From the NCBI GenBank assembly GCA_020831585.1, contig JAFIGE010000016.1:1-52464 (forward strand): a stretch of DNA of 52,464 bases, given 5' to 3'. Source of the DNA: Opitutales bacterium (GTDB lineage: Bacteria; Verrucomicrobiota; Verrucomicrobiia; Opitutales; Oceanipulchritudinaceae). A program made the position numbers and the translations under genes. Shown here in pieces: positions 16,565 through 25,622 of this stretch; the first letter of the stretch is position 1, and each line of letters starts with the position of its first letter. Below the pieces are notes generated by a model. That model saw nothing but the letters and a program-made list of their open reading frames with translations. It searched no databases and was not told where the DNA came from.

Positions 16565-17665
16565 TCACCGGTTGAAGCGGAACTCGGCTACATCACCGTC
16601 CTGGAAGACATACTCTTTGCCTTCCATGCGCACTTTTCCGGCGTCGCGGGCGCCCGCCTTCGATCCGTAGTGCGCGAGGTCCCCATAGGCCACGACCTCC
16701 GCCTTGATAAAGCCCTTTTCGAAATCCGTATGGATCACCCCGGCGCACTCGGGCGCTTTCATGCCCTTGGTGAAGGTCCAGGCGCGCACTTCTTTTTCCC
16801 CGGCCGTGAAATAGCTGGCCAGACCCAGCAGATCGTAGGTCGCCCGGATCAGTTGGCTGACGCCGGAATCCTCCACCCCCATCTCGGAAAGAAAAGCCGT
16901 CGCCTCCTCCTCATTCATGTCGCTCAGATCGGCTTCCAGTTTCGAGCAAATCACGGCGATACCGGCGGCATGCTGGTCCCGCACATAGGCCTCCACCTTT
17001 TGCACAAAGGGATTGGCGTGGGGGTCGAGGAGATCGTCTTCGGCCACATTGCAGGCAAAGATCACGGGCTTCGAGGAGAGCAGACAGAAACTTTTCAGAC
17101 GCGGGCGCTCCTCCTCCGTCACGGGAAGGGTGTGTGCCGGATGGCCCTCATTGAGATGCGTCCGGAGGCGCTCGAGCAGGGCGACATTGGCCATCGCCTC
17201 CTTATCCTGGCCACGCGCTTTTTTGATTTGGCGCTCGTGCTGGTTCTCGACGGACTGCATGTCGGCCAGCACCAACTCCGTCGTAATCACTTCGATATCC
17301 CGAACCGGATCCACCGATCCCATGTTGTGGATGATATCGTCGTCCTCGAAGCAGCGCACCACCTGGATGACCGCATCCACCTCGCGGATATTGGCGAGGA
17401 ACTTATTCCCCAGTCCCTCCCCTTGGCTCGCCCCCGCGACCAGCCCGGCGATATCGACAAATTCGATTGCCGCCGGAATCACCACCTGTGTTCCCGCGAT
17501 CTTCCGCAGCACCTCCAGCCGCGCATCCGGCACCTGCACAATTCCCACATTGGGCTCAATCGTGCAAAACGGATAATTCGCCGCCTCCGCCTTCCGCGTA
17601 CGCGTCACCGCATTAAAAAGCGTGCTCTTTCCCACATTGGGGAGTCCTACAATTCCTGCCTGCAT
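16565..17665 (-). CDS. ychF: Redox-regulated ATPase/GTPase YchF (OBG family)
   Basis: A 366-residue P-loop protein: G1 GIVGLPNVGKSTLF, G3 DIAGLVAGASQGEGLGNKFLANIREVDAV, NxxE (CNVAEDD) at the G4 position typical of the ATP-preferring YchF branch, a coiled-coil insertion (about 125-200) and the C-terminal TGS domain ending KVRMEGKEYVFQDGDVAEFRFN. It interacts with ribosomes and stress pathways. Several upstream in-frame starts exist (to 17773), but GIVGLPNVGKS begins three residues after the Met at 17665, as is normal. Divergent from RAYT-1. Confidence 0.95.
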   Translation of the reverse strand: MQAGIVGLPNVGKSTLFNAVTRTRKAEAANYPFCTIEPNVGIVQVPDARLEVLRKIAGTQVVIPAAIEFVDIAGLVAGASQGEGLGNKFLANIREVDAVIQVVRCFEDDDIIHNMGSVDPVRDIEVITTELVLADMQSVENQHERQIKKARGQDKEAMANVALLERLRTHLNEGHPAHTLPVTEEERPRLKSFCLLSSKPVIFACNVAEDDLLDPHANPFVQKVEAYVRDQHAAGIAVICSKLEADLSDMNEEEATAFLSEMGVEDSGVSQLIRATYDLLGLASYFTAGEKEVRAWTFTKGMKAPECAGVIHTDFEKGFIKAEVVAYGDLAHYGSKAGARDAGKVRMEGKEYVFQDGDVAEFRFNR

Positions 17666-17728
17666 CTCGAATATAAAATCCTCCACCATGCCGACTCTGC
17701 ATCCCCGGTCAAGCGACGGTTTAAAAGA

Positions 17729-17743
17729 TTCTGAAATTTTATC
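17729..17743 (-). repeat. 15-bp AT-rich repeat, copy 2
   Basis: An exact second copy of GATAAAATTTCAGAA (minus strand), 64 nt upstream of the ychF start; see the copy at 9992-10006. Confidence 0.5.
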
Positions 17744-17763
17744 CTGGACAAAGATTTCCAGGA
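17742..17763 (+). promoter_or_regulatory. Hairpin overlapping the Shine-Dalgarno site of RAYT-1, with a 20-codon overlapping frame
   Basis: TCCTGG (17742-17747) can pair with CCAGGA (17758-17763), whose last bases are part of the AGGAGGGA Shine-Dalgarno sequence at 17760-17767. That site is placed best for an ATG at 17772, which opens a 20-codon frame (stop at 17834) out of frame with the transposase start at 17780. This could restrain transposase translation. The layout is visible; regulation is inference. Confidence 0.35.
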
Positions 17764-17779
17764 GGGAGACCATGGTTGC

Positions 17780-18781
17780 ATGTCAAGGTATACGAAAAGG
17801 CCGGTTTTGGAGGACGAGGTGTGTGTGCATGTGATGTCGCGGGTGGTGCAGAAGCGTTTCTTGATCGATGAACGGGGAATGGAGGAGATGCGGCGGATTT
17901 TGCGCACGCAGGCGACGTTCGCCGGATTGGATGTGATCACGTTCTGCTTTCTCAAGAATCACTTTCATATTCTGCTGCATGTGGATCCGGTGACAGCGCG
18001 TATGGAGGTGTCGGACGCGGAGCTGGTGCGCCGTTTCCGGGCGCTCTACGGAACAAAGCGCTCGCCCTCGCTGGGGGTGGATGGGGATGGATTGGCCGTT
18101 GTGCTGAGTCAGGCTTCAGAGCGGACAGCGGAAGTGAGGCGCAAACTGAAGGCACGCATGGGGAACGTCTCGGTCTTCATGCGGGAACTGAAGACACGCT
18201 TCACTTTCTGGTACAACGAAAACTTCAAAACCGTGGGCACCTTCTGGGCGGAACGCTTCCGCAGCGTCCTGGTGGAGCCCGGCTCCCCCGCCCTGCGTAG
18301 CGTGGCCGCCTATATTGACCTCAATGCGGTGCGCGCCGGGCTGGCGAAAACACCCCAGGTCTATCGCTTCTGCGGCCTCGGGGAAGCCGCGAACAACCCC
18401 AGAGCAAAGCTCGCCTACGCCTGGCTTTCAAGAAGACGCCACCCCCCCCCTAACACACGACCAAAAACAGCGGATGAAATTTTCCAGTCTTATCTCACTC
18501 ACGTTCAAAGAATTGTGACTCGTTTGGAGAACGAAAAAGCCGAGGCAGGAAAAGCCACCCTGGACACTCCCCCACCGCACGCGGTGCAGGAAGCACGCTC
18601 CGGTAACGAATACATGGGCAAGGGCTGCGCGGTGGGCACTTTTCAATGGATAGAGCAGCTCCTCGCGCCGAATGGCCTGCTCGGCTTCCTAAACCCAACG
18701 AAGCCCGGCAAGCCCAGGACGATTCCCGGCAGCTCCCTTTACTCCGCCAAACGGTGGCGAGGCAATGAAACGAATTCCTAA
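17780..18781 (+). CDS. REP-associated tyrosine transposase (RAYT)-like protein, copy 1
   Basis: A 333-residue Y1_Tnp/HUH-type protein related to IS200/IS605 transposases, single-strand DNA nucleases linked to REP hairpins. The HUH motif is KNHFHILLHV (about residues 60-69). The region MRELKTRFTFWYNENF then KTVGTFWAERFRSVLVE and AAYIDLNAVRAGL are the conserved second half. At the position I align with the first Tyr of the E. coli RRYVQY helix there is Phe; a Tyr lies one residue before the Asn. The C-terminal ~120 residues are variable. No terminal inverted repeats or target duplications are visible, as expected for RAYTs, which are usually single-copy, non-self-mobile genes. Divergent from ychF. 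Confidence 0.85.
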   Translation: MSRYTKRPVLEDEVCVHVMSRVVQKRFLIDERGMEEMRRILRTQATFAGLDVITFCFLKNHFHILLHVDPVTARMEVSDAELVRRFRALYGTKRSPSLGVDGDGLAVVLSQASERTAEVRRKLKARMGNVSVFMRELKTRFTFWYNENFKTVGTFWAERFRSVLVEPGSPALRSVAAYIDLNAVRAGLAKTPQVYRFCGLGEAANNPRAKLAYAWLSRRRHPPPNTRPKTADEIFQSYLTHVQRIVTRLENEKAEAGKATLDTPPPHAVQEARSGNEYMGKGCAVGTFQWIEQLLAPNGLLGFLNPTKPGKPRTIPGSSLYSAKRWRGNETNS

Positions 18782-18872
18782 CCGATCGGGCGACCAGTGC
18801 TCCCAAGGAAACTCCCAACGGCAGGGCGCACGGCCCAAAAGCCCGCCGAAATCCAAACGTGCCGGGGAGTGG

Positions 18873-18946
<74 letters not shown>

Positions 18947-19126
18947 GGCAGACCGGCTCACGACAACCACCAGCCAAATCAAATCAAGTCATCGGAAGAG
19001 GAAGGGATTTGTCAATGCCCGTCCGGTTCGGCGCAAATCCTACCGAAATGCCCTCCCGCAAATTTTCTTCGGCGAAAGGATTGACAGAGGGAGTTGGCCC
19101 GTCTTTTCTCTCCCGTTTTTCCCTTT

Positions 19127-19555
19127 ATGAAAACTTACTTGGCCAAGAAGTCCGAGGTGGAACCCAAATGGTATGTCGTGGATGCGTCCGGACAGGTCTT
19201 GGGTCGCCTTGCTGTGAAGATCGCCAACGTCCTTCGTGGGCGCCACCGCCCGACCTACACTCCCCACTGTGATACAGGGGATTTTGTCGTCGTGATCAAT
19301 GCCGATAAGGTGGTGGTGACCGGTCGCAAGGAAACCGATAAGGAATACATGTCCTACAGCGGCTTCTGGGGTAATGAAAAACGCCGCAGCGTGGCCGAAT
19401 ACCGTGCCAAGCGTCCGGAGTTCATCATCACCCATGCCGTCAAAGGCATGCTGCCCAAAAACCGCCTCGGCTCCGCCCAACTCAAGAAGCTGCGTGTCTT
19501 CAAGGGTGCCGAACACACCCACGAAGCCCAACAGCCCGAGCCCCTCAACGTCTAA
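19127..19555 (+). CDS. rplM: 50S ribosomal protein L13
   Basis: A 142-residue large-subunit protein. Conserved segments: WYVVDASGQVLGRLAVKIANVLRGRHRPTYTPHCDTGDFVVVINADKV, then YSGFWGN and AVKGMLPKNRLG with LRVFKGAEHTHEAQQPEPL at the C-terminus. Start at ATG 19127. A TTGACA at 19081-19086 may be the -35 of the rplM-rpsI promoter, although the -10 is weak. Followed 15 nt later by rpsI, the universal L13-S9 pair. Confidence 0.98.
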   Translation: MKTYLAKKSEVEPKWYVVDASGQVLGRLAVKIANVLRGRHRPTYTPHCDTGDFVVVINADKVVVTGRKETDKEYMSYSGFWGNEKRRSVAEYRAKRPEFIITHAVKGMLPKNRLGSAQLKKLRVFKGAEHTHEAQQPEPLNV

Positions 19556-19570
19556 ACTTTACCCAGTCGC

Positions 19571-19975
19571 ATGACCACGGAAACCACCAACCTCTTCCTC
19601 GGCACTGGCCGCCGCAAGCGCGCCTCCGCCCGTGTCCGCCTCTTTGCCAATGGATCCGGCAAAATCACGATCAACGGCAAGACGATCGAAGACTACCTTC
19701 CCGGCGAAAATATCGTGCGCGCCGCCGAAGCTCCCCTGCACACCGTCAACAAGAAGAGTGAGTTCGATGCCATCGTGAGCGTCCAAGGCGGCGGCCCCCA
19801 CGGCCAAGCCACCGCGATCGCCCTCGGCATCGCCCGTGCCCTCGAGAAGTTCGACGGTGAGCTCCGTGGCGACCTGAAGCGTGCCGGTCACCTCATGCGT
19901 GACCCCCGCCGCCGCGAGCGCAAAAAGGCCGGTCAACCCGGTGCCCGCAAGCGCTTCCAGTTCAGCAAACGTTAA
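19571..19975 (+). CDS. rpsI: 30S ribosomal protein S9
   Basis: A 134-residue small-subunit protein. Conserved segments: GTGRRKRASARVRLFANGSGKITINGKTIEDYLP, VQGGGPHGQATAIALGIARAL and the C-terminal tail ending RKRFQFSKR, whose terminal SKR contacts P-site tRNA. Transcribed with rplM and followed by a strong terminator. Confidence 0.98.
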   Translation: MTTETTNLFLGTGRRKRASARVRLFANGSGKITINGKTIEDYLPGENIVRAAEAPLHTVNKKSEFDAIVSVQGGGPHGQATAIALGIARALEKFDGELRGDLKRAGHLMRDPRRRERKKAGQPGARKRFQFSKR

Positions 19976-20010
19976 AATTTCCGCTCCCTCCCAGGGACTG
20001 TTCCCTTTTT

Positions 20011-20063
20011 CGCCCTCCCTTCCCTGGTTACCTTACCGCGGGAACGGAGGGCGTCTTTTTTTT
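20011..20063 (+). terminator. Rho-independent terminator after rpsI
   Basis: CGCCCTCC (20011-20018) pairs with GGAGGGCG (20046-20053); the stem extends after one mismatch with TTCCC/GGGAA. It is followed by TC and a run of eight T. A shorter AGGGA/TCCCT hairpin with five T precedes it, so termination may be double. It separates the ribosomal genes from the arg operon. Confidence 0.85.
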
Positions 20064-20079
20064 CAAGGATCCACATTTC

Positions 20080-21102
20080 ATGATCGAGACCGGTATTGTC
20101 GGTGCCTCCGGGTATTCCGGAGAAGTTCTTGTGCGCCTCCTCGCAAAGCACCCCCGTGTGCGCCTGACGACGCTTGCCGCCCGCTCCCTCGCCGGTCGGT
20201 CTCTGGCAGAAGCCATGCCCTCCATGGCCGACATCCCGGGCGATCTATCCTTTATCGGGGCCGATCCCGCGGCCTTGGCGGCCTCTTCCGTGGAGGTCTT
20301 CTTTCTCGCCCTGCCGCACGGTGTGGCCAGTGAATTCGCCCTCCCCCTTGTCGAAGCGGGCAAGGTGGTGATCGACCTCAGTGCCGATTTTCGCCTGCAC
20401 GACGCCGCCCTCTACCGCGAAGCCTATGGAGCTGACCACCCGGCCCCCGAACGCCTGGCCTCCACCCCTTACGTCATACCCGAGTTGGCCGCGCCCGGCT
20501 GGGAAGCGGCTTCCCTCATCGCCTGCCCCGGTTGCTACCCCACGAGTGTGCAACTGCCCCTCGTGCCCCTCCTGCGCACGGGCTGTATCGAAAGCCGCGA
20601 TCTCGTTATCAACAGCGTCAGCGGCGTTTCCGGAGCCGGACGCAAAGCCACCGAGTTTTACAGCTATTGCGAGCGTGAGGGCAGCGTGACGGCCTACGGT
20701 ATTCCGCGCCACCGCCACGCGGTCGAGATCGAGGAACAACTTGGGCACGCCGCGAAAGAGGCCGTCACCGTGCAATTCGTGCCCCATCTCGTGCCCATGG
20801 TGCGCGGAATTCAAACAACCATTATCGCCCGCGCCGCCGTGTCCGCCGCAGAGGCGCGGGAAGTCCTCCGGCAGCACTACACCGACACCCCGTTTGTGCG
20901 CCTCCTCCCGGCGGGTAAATTTCCCGATACGCGGGCCGTTGCCCACACCAACCGTTGCGACCTTTCCCTCACACACGATCCGCGCACGGGCCACTTTATT
21001 CTCAACAGCGCCATCGATAATCTCCTCAAAGGCGCCTCCGGCCAAGCCATCCAGATACTCAACGGAAAATTTGGCTGGCCCGCCACCGACGGTCTTCTCT
21101 GA
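20080..21102 (+). CDS. argC: N-acetyl-gamma-glutamyl-phosphate reductase
   Basis: A 340-residue NADPH-dependent enzyme, third step of arginine synthesis. Rossmann start GIVGASGYSGEVLVRLL; catalytic Cys in IACPGCYPTSVQLPL; further family segments VSGVSGAGRKATEFYSYCE, HRHAVEIEEQL and VPHLVPMVRGI; C-terminal NAIDNLLKG-type segment (SAIDNLLKGASGQAIQILN). First gene of argC-argJ-argB-argD-argF, all on one strand with short spacing; argJ starts 5 nt after its stop. Confidence 0.97.
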   Translation: MIETGIVGASGYSGEVLVRLLAKHPRVRLTTLAARSLAGRSLAEAMPSMADIPGDLSFIGADPAALAASSVEVFFLALPHGVASEFALPLVEAGKVVIDLSADFRLHDAALYREAYGADHPAPERLASTPYVIPELAAPGWEAASLIACPGCYPTSVQLPLVPLLRTGCIESRDLVINSVSGVSGAGRKATEFYSYCEREGSVTAYGIPRHRHAVEIEEQLGHAAKEAVTVQFVPHLVPMVRGIQTTIIARAAVSAAEAREVLRQHYTDTPFVRLLPAGKFPDTRAVAHTNRCDLSLTHDPRTGHFILNSAIDNLLKGASGQAIQILNGKFGWPATDGLL

Positions 21103-21107
21103 AAGCC

Positions 21108-22346
21108 ATGAGCCACCTCACACCTGTCAACCCATCCCACGGCCTCGTCGACGTGCCCGGCTTCCGCGTTGGCGTGACCGCCTGCGACATCCGCAATAAA
21201 GGCAACGATCGCCTGGACCTCACCCTCCTCGCGAGTGACCGGCCCGCCGCCGCCGCCGCCGTCTTCACGCGCAACCGCTTTGCCGCCGCGCCCGTTCTCC
21301 ACGGTCGCCGCCTGCTCGCCGGGGGCCGCCCTGTCCGCGCCATCGTCGCCAACAGCGGCAACGCCAACGCCTGCACCGGCCAAGAGGGCATGGCCGACAC
21401 CGAAACCATGGCCGCCCACACCGCCTCCGCCCTCGGCTGCGAAGACCACGAAGTCTTCGTCTGCTCCACCGGCCGCATCGGCGAGCGCCTTCCGATGGAA
21501 CGCATCAAAGCCGGCATCGCCCGCGCCGCAACCGGCCTCAGCGATGCCCCCGAAGCCGGTTGCAAAGCCGCCGACGCTATCCTCACGTCCGATACCCGGC
21601 GGAAGGTTGTGACCGTTCGCACCCAAATCGGCGGCCGCACCGTGACGGTAGCCGGCATCGCCAAAGGCGCCGGCATGATCCAGCCCGACATGGCAACGAT
21701 GCTCGCCTTCATCGCCACCGATGCCAGCATCCCCGCCCCCGATCTGCAAAGCTTCCTTACCACCGCTGTCGGCCCGACCTTCAACGCCGTCACGGTCGAT
21801 GGCGACACCTCCACCAACGACACCGTCCTCCTCCTCGCCAACCACATGAGCGGCGTGACCCTGGAAAGCGCGGCCGACCGCGCCGCCTTCGCCGAAGCCC
21901 TCCTTCACGTCTGCGACGACCTCGCCCGCAAAATCGTCGGCGACGGCGAAAAAATCACCAAAGTCGTCGACCTCCGCGTGGAGGGAGCCGCCACTCAAGC
22001 CGATGCGGAAAAAGTGGCCCGCACCATCGGCAACTCCCTCCTCGTCAAATCCTCCTGGTTCGGCGGTGATCCCAACTGGGGCCGCCTCCTCGACGCCGCC
22101 GGATACGCCGGGGTCGACTTCGATCCGGACCGCGTCGTCCTCGATTACCTCCCTTGCGAAAAAGGCGATCCCGTCCCCGTCTTTGCCAAGGGTCAGGCGA
22201 TACACGCCAACAAACCTCTCTGGAAAGCCCTCGTGGCCGCCCCGCAATTCGGCATCCGCCTCCATCTCGGCGGGGGCGAGGCGACCTTTCGCCTCCTCGC
22301 CTCCGACCTCACCGACGGCTACGTCAACTTCAACAAATCCGAATAG
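21108..22346 (+). CDS. argJ: Glutamate N-acetyltransferase / amino-acid acetyltransferase (ArgJ)
   Basis: A 412-residue ornithine acetyltransferase that transfers acetyl from N-acetylornithine to glutamate, giving the cyclic acetyl pathway; no argA or argE is seen in the window. N-terminal PGFRVGVTACDIR, NSGNANACTG, and the autoproteolysis site KGAGMIQPDMATMLAF (Thr of MAT-ML is the nucleophile). Then DGDTSTNDTV, GEKITKVVDLRVEGA and DPNWGRLL, with a C-terminal YVNFNKSE. Whether it also uses acetyl-CoA (bifunctional) cannot be read from the sequence. It ends 4 nt before argB. Confidence 0.97.
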   Translation: MSHLTPVNPSHGLVDVPGFRVGVTACDIRNKGNDRLDLTLLASDRPAAAAAVFTRNRFAAAPVLHGRRLLAGGRPVRAIVANSGNANACTGQEGMADTETMAAHTASALGCEDHEVFVCSTGRIGERLPMERIKAGIARAATGLSDAPEAGCKAADAILTSDTRRKVVTVRTQIGGRTVTVAGIAKGAGMIQPDMATMLAFIATDASIPAPDLQSFLTTAVGPTFNAVTVDGDTSTNDTVLLLANHMSGVTLESAADRAAFAEALLHVCDDLARKIVGDGEKITKVVDLRVEGAATQADAEKVARTIGNSLLVKSSWFGGDPNWGRLLDAAGYAGVDFDPDRVVLDYLPCEKGDPVPVFAKGQAIHANKPLWKALVAAPQFGIRLHLGGGEATFRLLASDLTDGYVNFNKSE

Positions 22347-22350
22347 CCCC

Positions 22351-23241
22351 ATGTCCACCGCGATCGACATCCACACCAAGACCGAAGTGCTCCTCGAAGC
22401 CCTTCCCTATGTGCAGGCCTTTCGCGGCAGCACCTTCGTCGTGAAAGTCGGCGGCTCCTTCATGGAGGCCGAAGAAGCGCAACGAAGCGTGGCCGGCGAC
22501 CTCGTCTTCCTCGCCGCCATCGGGATCCGCGTCGTCGTTGTGCACGGGGGCGGCAAAGCCATCTCCCGCGCCATGGAGGCGGCCAACATCCCCCCCGTCT
22601 TCCGCAGCGGCCTGCGCGTCACCGACGGGGCCACCGTCTCCATCGTCGAGCGCACCCTCAACACCGAAATCAACGCCTCCGTCGTCCGCTACCTTCAGGA
22701 TAAAACCGGCCTCGCCACCGGCGTCTTTGGCCAAGACGTCTTCCGCGTCGAAACCCTCCGCGAAGACAGCGATGGCAATCCCCTCGACGTCGGCTTCGTC
22801 GGCCGGGTCGTCCATGTGAAGCCCTATGAAGTCGAGGCGCACCTCGCCGCCGGGCGTATCCCCGTCGTCTCTCCCGTGGGCATGGACACTTCCGGGCAGT
22901 TCCACAACGTCAACGCCGATGCCGCTGCCGCCGCCCTCGCCGGTGCCCTCAAAGCCCGCCGCCTCGTCTTCCTCTGCGACGTGCCCGGCCTCCTCCGAGA
23001 CCCCAAAGACCCCTCCACCATCATTTCCACCCTCCACGTCGGCGAAGTCGCCGCGCTCCGCCAAGCCGGTGTAATCGGCAGCGGCATGTTACCCAAAGTC
23101 GAAAGCGGAGTCGCCGCCCTGCACGAAGGCGTGCGCCGCGTCCACTTCATCGACGGCCGCCTCGCCCACAGCCTCCTCCTCGAAATTTTCACAGACGAAG
23201 GCATTGGCACCGAAATTGTCTCCGGCCAAGATGCTCCATAA
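22351..23241 (+). CDS. argB: Acetylglutamate kinase
   Basis: A 296-residue amino-acid kinase. KVGGSF (ATP-binding Lys), VVVHGGGKAIS, FRSGLRVTDG, VNADAAAAALAGALKARRLVFLCDVPGLLRD and GSGMLPKVESGVAALHEGVRRVHFIDGRLAHSLLLEIFTDEGIGTEI are standard. The long N-terminal helix (IDIHTKTEVLLEALPYVQAFRG) is the type linked to arginine-inhibited hexameric enzymes, so feedback inhibition by arginine is likely. The ATG at 22351 lies 4 nt after the argJ stop; longer in-frame extensions would run through argJ. Confidence 0.97.
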   Translation: MSTAIDIHTKTEVLLEALPYVQAFRGSTFVVKVGGSFMEAEEAQRSVAGDLVFLAAIGIRVVVVHGGGKAISRAMEAANIPPVFRSGLRVTDGATVSIVERTLNTEINASVVRYLQDKTGLATGVFGQDVFRVETLREDSDGNPLDVGFVGRVVHVKPYEVEAHLAAGRIPVVSPVGMDTSGQFHNVNADAAAAALAGALKARRLVFLCDVPGLLRDPKDPSTIISTLHVGEVAALRQAGVIGSGMLPKVESGVAALHEGVRRVHFIDGRLAHSLLLEIFTDEGIGTEIVSGQDAP

Positions 23242-23321
23242 TCGGATTCTTCAAAAGAATCGTCACTCGATCAAACCGCCTCCCAGCTCCCGTCACCCTC
23301 CCACTTTCCACCCCCCGAGCC

Positions 23322-24548
23322 ATGTCCCTCACCGCCGCCAAAGTCACCTCCGCCAAAGTCGCCGCGCTCTACGATGCGCACGTCATGAAAAACTACGGCA
23401 AAGCCCCCTTCACCATCGTGCGCGGTGAGGGGAGCTACGTATGGGATGCGGAGTCGCGGCGCTATCTCGACTTCAGCACGGGTATCGCCGTCAATACTCT
23501 CGGGCACGGCCACCCCCACTGGATCCGTACCGTGCAGGAACAGGCCGCCCGCCTCACCCACGTGAGCAACCTCTTCCACGTTGAGGGTCAGGGCCGCCTC
23601 GCTGCCCGCCTCTGCGAACGCGCCGGCCGCGGCCGCGTCTTTTTCTGCAACAGCGGCGCGGAAGCCAACGAATGCCTCCTCAAGCTCGCCCGTCTTTGGG
23701 GGCGCCAACGCGCCGGAGGCAAAGAAGGCGTCTGCTACGAAGTCATCACCGCCACCAACTCCTTTCACGGGCGCACCTTCGGGGGCATGTCCGCTACCCC
23801 CCAGGAAAAAGTGCAGGGCGGCTTCCGGCCCCTCGTGCCCGGCTTCCGCCACGCCGAGTTCAACAACCTCGCCGCCTTTGAAGCGGCCATGACCGACCAG
23901 ACCGCCGCCGTCTTCGTGGAAACCATCCAGGGCGAAGGCGGTATCCATCCGGCCACGACAGAATTTCTCTGCGGCTTGCGCGATCTCTGCGATGCCCGCG
24001 GTTGCCTCCTCATGATCGATGAAGTGCAGTGCGGAATCGGGCGCACCGGCCATTTTTTCGCCTACGAGGCCGCAGGGATCACCCCCGACGCCATCGGTAT
24101 GGCCAAAGGCCTCGGGGGCGGCTTCCCCATCGGAGCCGCCTGGGTCCGCCAAGGTTACGATGAACTCTTCACCCCCGGCTCACACGGCACCACTTACGGC
24201 GGAGGTCCCCTTGCCTGCGCCGCCGCCAACGCCGTCATCGACGTCATCGAGGAAGAACACCTCCTTGACCGGGTACGCGAGCAAAGCGCCATCTGGAAAG
24301 GACAACTCGACGACCTCATCCGCAAGCACCCCGCCCGCCTCAAAGGCCTCCGCGGGCGCGGCTACCACATGGCCCTCGTTGTCGACGGCGACCCCCTCGA
24401 CCTCGTTGCCCTCTTCCGCAGCCACGGGCTCCTCTGCGTGCGCGGCGGCACCGATGCCATCCGCCTCATGCCCCCCCTCACCGTTTCCCCGGCCGAACTC
24501 ACTGCTGCCGTCGACATAATAGACCTTGCCCTTGGCACGGCCGCCTGA
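23322..24548 (+). CDS. argD: Acetylornithine aminotransferase
   Basis: A 408-residue class III PLP aminotransferase. FSTGIAVNTLGHGHP, FFCNSGAEANE (phosphate-binding segment), TNSFHGRTFGGMSAT, VETIQGEGGIHPA, MIDEVQCGIGRTGHFFAYE (the Asp binds the PLP ring nitrogen), MAKGLGGGFPIGA (Schiff-base Lys) and GTTYGGGPLACAAA. It converts N-acetylglutamate semialdehyde to N-acetylornithine and may also act as DapC in lysine synthesis. Eighty nt separate it from argB. Confidence 0.96.
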   Translation: MSLTAAKVTSAKVAALYDAHVMKNYGKAPFTIVRGEGSYVWDAESRRYLDFSTGIAVNTLGHGHPHWIRTVQEQAARLTHVSNLFHVEGQGRLAARLCERAGRGRVFFCNSGAEANECLLKLARLWGRQRAGGKEGVCYEVITATNSFHGRTFGGMSATPQEKVQGGFRPLVPGFRHAEFNNLAAFEAAMTDQTAAVFVETIQGEGGIHPATTEFLCGLRDLCDARGCLLMIDEVQCGIGRTGHFFAYEAAGITPDAIGMAKGLGGGFPIGAAWVRQGYDELFTPGSHGTTYGGGPLACAAANAVIDVIEEEHLLDRVREQSAIWKGQLDDLIRKHPARLKGLRGRGYHMALVVDGDPLDLVALFRSHGLLCVRGGTDAIRLMPPLTVSPAELTAAVDIIDLALGTAA

Positions 24549-24581
24549 TTTTCTGCCTCCACACTCAAACGCCGTTCAGCC

Positions 24582-25523
24582 ATGTCCCAGAGTTTTCTCC
24601 AGTGCACCGATATCCACAAGGGTGACCTCGAAGCCCTCTTCCACCAAGCCGCCGCCCTCAAGCACGAACGTCCCCGCGGCCATGCCCCTTACCTGGAAGG
24701 GCAAACCTGGGCCCTCATCTTCCACAAACCCAGCACCCGCACCCGCGTATCCTTCGAAGTCGGTCTGCACGAACTCGGCGGCCACCCCCTCTACCTCGAA
24801 CAAAGCCAAACCCAAATGGGCCGCGGCGAAACCGTCGCCGACACCGCCAAGGTCCTCTCCCGCTATGTGCGCGGCATCATCATCCGCACCTTCGACCACG
24901 CCCTCGTCGAAGAACTCGCCCGCGAAGGCTCCGTGCCCGTTGTCAACGGCCTCACCGACCTCTTCCACCCCTGCCAAGTTTACGCCGACGCTTTCACCCT
25001 CAGCGAACGCTGGGGCATCGAAGACGAACGCGCCAGCTCCCTCCAAGGCCGCAAACTCGCCTTCATCGGCGACACCGCCTCCAACATGGCCAACTCCTGG
25101 ATCCTTGGCGGGGCCCACTTTGGCATGGAAATCGCCCTCTCCGGCCCGGAAGCCTTCCGCCCCAAGCCCGAAATCGAAGCCCGTCTTAAAACCGCCGGTC
25201 TCCCCCTCAACTACACCTTCACCACCGATCCCGCCGAAGCCGCCCGCGATGCCGACGTCATCTACACCGACGTCTGGGTGAGTATGGGAGACGAAGCCGA
25301 ACGCGAAGCCCGCCTCAAAGCCTTCCGCCCCTATCAGGTCGACGAGCGCCTCATGGCCCTCGCCAAGCCCGACGCCTATTTCATGCACTGCCTCCCCGCC
25401 CACGAAGGCGAGGAAGTCACCACCGCCGTCTACCGCGGCCCCCAATCCATCGTCCTCGACGAAGCCGAAAACCGCCTCCACATGCAAAAGGCCATCCTCC
25501 TTTACCTCGTCGACGACCGCTGA
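24582..25523 (+). CDS. argF: Ornithine carbamoyltransferase
   Basis: A 313-residue anabolic OTCase making citrulline. Carbamoyl-phosphate site KPSTRTRVSFEVGLHELGG (STRTR motif), FDHALVEELA, VVNGLTDLFHPCQ (HPxQ), FIGDTASNMANSW (ornithine domain) and the HCLPAHEGEEV motif with its catalytic Cys. Typical length. Last gene of the arg cluster; argG and argH are not in the window. No clear terminator is seen in the 100 nt before RAYT-2. Confidence 0.97.
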   Translation: MSQSFLQCTDIHKGDLEALFHQAAALKHERPRGHAPYLEGQTWALIFHKPSTRTRVSFEVGLHELGGHPLYLEQSQTQMGRGETVADTAKVLSRYVRGIIIRTFDHALVEELAREGSVPVVNGLTDLFHPCQVYADAFTLSERWGIEDERASSLQGRKLAFIGDTASNMANSWILGGAHFGMEIALSGPEAFRPKPEIEARLKTAGLPLNYTFTTDPAEAARDADVIYTDVWVSMGDEAEREARLKAFRPYQVDERLMALAKPDAYFMHCLPAHEGEEVTTAVYRGPQSIVLDEAENRLHMQKAILLYLVDDR

Positions 25524-25622
25524 GCACCTTTCCCTCTTCCCTCTCATCACTTCACTTAAAAAAATAATTTTGCAGTCTGATTATTGGTTGACTTAAGGAG
25601 CAGCGGCGACGAGATTGAAGGC

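Noticed and set aside
20877-22379. 500-codon minus-strand frame opposite argC-argJ
   Set aside because: Antisense shadow of two clearly conserved arginine genes.
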